Source: Candidatus Caldatribacterium sp. | Lineage (GTDB): Bacteria; Atribacterota; Atribacteria; Atribacterales; Caldatribacteriaceae | Length of the DNA stretch: 7,759 nucleotides | Direction of reading: 5' to 3' | Assembly (NCBI GenBank): GCA_025060675.1 | Contig: JANXBI010000049.1 | Coordinates: forward strand, 1-7,759 | Part shown: piece after piece, positions 6,716-7,759 of the stretch | Position numbering within the stretch: the stretch's first letter is position 1 | Layout of the letters: every line of letters begins with the position of its first letter | Made by a program: the position numbers and the translations under genes | Notes under the pieces: model-generated | The model's database searches: none | What the model saw: the letters and a program-made list of their open reading frames with translations, nothing else | What the model was told of the DNA's origin: nothing

Positions 6716-6754
6716 GAGCCATACCAAAACATCTGTCAAAAACCCGTAACCTCC

Positions 6755-6783
6755 TTTTCACATTCTTGCTACAATGCTATCCT
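6755..6783 (+). promoter_or_regulatory. Possible promoter of the EAL-CBS gene
   Basis: TTTTCA (6755-6760), a 17-base spacer, and TATCCT (6778-6783) preceded by an extended -10 TG (6775-6776). Matches to consensus are partial (four of six in each box), and the nearby TATACT and TACAAT offer alternative -10 boxes. The position about 25 bases before the probable GTG start is reasonable but leaves a very short leader. Confidence 0.35.
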
Positions 6784-6807
6784 ATACTCTCTCAAGAGGT
6801 GGTATGT

Positions 6808-7759
6808 GTGGAAAGACAATGGGAAGAGGTCGTAAGCATCCTTGACTTTGCCTTCCAGCCAATTGTCAACATCCACACGGGGTTGTGCATTGGCTTTGAG
6901 GCACTCCTCAGAAGGGTACAAGAAGCAGGATTCTCTTCGATTCATAGAGTTTTCGATTGGGCTTTCTCCCAGGGGTTCCTCCACGTTTTTGACCTTGCCC
7001 TCAGAGAGAAGGCGATTGAGAAATTTACGACAATTCCCCGTTACCAATCCCTTAAACTCTTCTTCAACCTCGACCCCAGAGTCGTCATGACCCCTGAGTA
7101 CCAACCCGGAAATACCCTTCGAATCCTCAAGCGGTATGGATTGTCCCCTGAGCAAGTCGTCCTTGAGGTGTCCGAGAACTACCGGATTCAATCCGTTGAG
7201 GTGTTACGGAGGGTACTTGAGCAATACCGGAGTCAAGGCTTCCAAGTGGCGATTGACGACTATGGCATAGGTTTCTCAGGACCGCAACTGCTGTACCTTT
7301 TTGAGCCAGAGTACGTGAAAATTCCTCGCTTCTTCATTGAAAACGTTGGCCAAGATAGCAGGAAAAAGCTCTTCCTCATCAACCTCGTAGCCACCTCGCA
7401 TATTTTGGGAACCATGGTCATTGCTGAAGGTGTGGAAAGGGAGGGAGAATTCTACGGATGCCTCGACATAGGTTGCGACGCGGTACAGGGATTCCTTGTG
7501 GAGGCACCAAAAACCGACTGCTCCGAGCTCAAAGAACGGTACGAAATCGTGGAGACCTTGCACACCAGAAACCGCCGAAAGGTGCAGAGTAACACCCCAC
7601 TCATTCTTGACCACATCGAGGCTATTCCTGCCGTACACTCAGAAGAACCGCTGACCAAAGTCTGCGAGCTTTTGAGAGCCCATCCTGGATGCCGCTTCCT
7701 TCCTGTGACCACTCCCACTGGGGAACCCCTTGGCATCATCCACGAAGAGGATCTCCACA
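6808..7759 (+). CDS. EAL-domain (cyclic-di-GMP phosphodiesterase-type) protein with CBS domain, C-terminus cut by window edge
   Basis: Signalling protein, 317 residues visible, without an N-terminal membrane segment, so probably cytoplasmic. The EAL domain spans about residues 10-240. Metal and catalytic positions are mostly kept: EALLR (Glu31), FNLDP (Asn87), LEVSEN (Glu120, Glu123), IDDYGIGFS (Asp150, Asp151), EYVKIP (Lys171), AEGVE (Glu207) and QGF (Gln227). One deviation is KIP where KID is common (Pro173). A CBS-type segment starts near residue 268 (IPAVHSEEPLTKVCELL ... RFLPVTTPTGEPLGIIHEEDL) and continues off the edge, where a second CBS and possibly a GGDEF domain would be expected from related proteins. 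The GTG at 6808 was chosen because AGAGGTGG precedes it and no in-frame ATG lies upstream; GTG 6799 is a weaker alternative. It is divergent to the sugar operon. It may degrade or merely bind cyclic-di-GMP. Confidence 0.87.
   Translation, partial: MERQWEEVVSILDFAFQPIVNIHTGLCIGFEALLRRVQEAGFSSIHRVFDWAFSQGFLHVFDLALREKAIEKFTTIPRYQSLKLFFNLDPRVVMTPEYQPGNTLRILKRYGLSPEQVVLEVSENYRIQSVEVLRRVLEQYRSQGFQVAIDDYGIGFSGPQLLYLFEPEYVKIPRFFIENVGQDSRKKLFLINLVATSHILGTMVIAEGVEREGEFYGCLDIGCDAVQGFLVEAPKTDCSELKERYEIVETLHTRNRRKVQSNTPLILDHIEAIPAVHSEEPLTKVCELLRAHPGCRFLPVTTPTGEPLGIIHEEDLH

Noticed and set aside
6769..7191. A 140-codon minus-strand open frame
   Set aside because: It is antisense to the EAL domain, whose plus-strand frame carries the EAL, DDYG and AEGVE motifs.
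1..7759. CRISPR arrays, tRNA or rRNA genes, insertion sequences, phage genes
   Set aside because: No regularly spaced repeats, no transposase or integrase motifs and no tRNA-like cloverleaf segments were seen. Nearly all bases are in coding frames.

Overview
The window holds one large minus-strand operon and the start of one divergent plus-strand gene. In transcription order the operon is: a transaldolase-family enzyme (6633 to 5470), a secreted ABC solute-binding protein (5354 to 3903), two permeases (3855 to 2917 and 2900 to 2073), a 66-residue membrane protein (2039 to 1839), and two ABC ATPases (1834 to 695, then 698 running off the left edge). The plus-strand gene, from about 6808 off the right edge, encodes an EAL (cyclic-di-GMP phosphodiesterase type) domain followed by a CBS domain.

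The transporter has CUT1 (carbohydrate uptake transporter 1) architecture, but with two different ATPases and a small extra membrane protein. This resembles the glycerol-type Glp (GlpSTPQV) layout, where I recall a small DUF2160 protein accompanying two permeases and two ATPases. The substrate cannot be read from the sequence; a sugar, polyol or related carbohydrate is the reasonable class. The transaldolase at the head of the operon suggests that the imported compound feeds sugar-phosphate (pentose or hexose phosphate) metabolism. Genes are tightly packed: a 4-base ATGA overlap, a 4-base gap, and gaps of 16 to about 115 bases, nearly all with strong purine-rich Shine-Dalgarno sequences.

A very good sigma-70-type promoter (TTGACA, 17 bases, TATGCT) lies in the 174-base divergent region upstream of the transaldolase. 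A perfect 9-bp GC-rich hairpin sits between the binding-protein gene and the permeases, where it could favour high expression of the binding protein.

The organism is a bacterium with about 45-50% GC by eye. The style (compact operons, strong GGAGG sites, EAL-CBS signalling, long transaldolase, CUT1 transporter) would fit a fermentative anaerobe such as Atribacterota, Thermotogota or a Bacillota relative. This taxonomic reading is a low-confidence inference.

The most unusual points are: (a) both ATPases have Glu instead of Gln in the Q-loop; (b) the distal ATPase has an altered signature motif (LAGGI) while its partner has LSGGQ; (c) the transaldolase has Gln where transaldolases usually have the catalytic Glu, as in fructose-6-phosphate aldolases; and (d) the small membrane protein has a polyglutamate tail whose codons also form the ribosome-binding site of the next gene.
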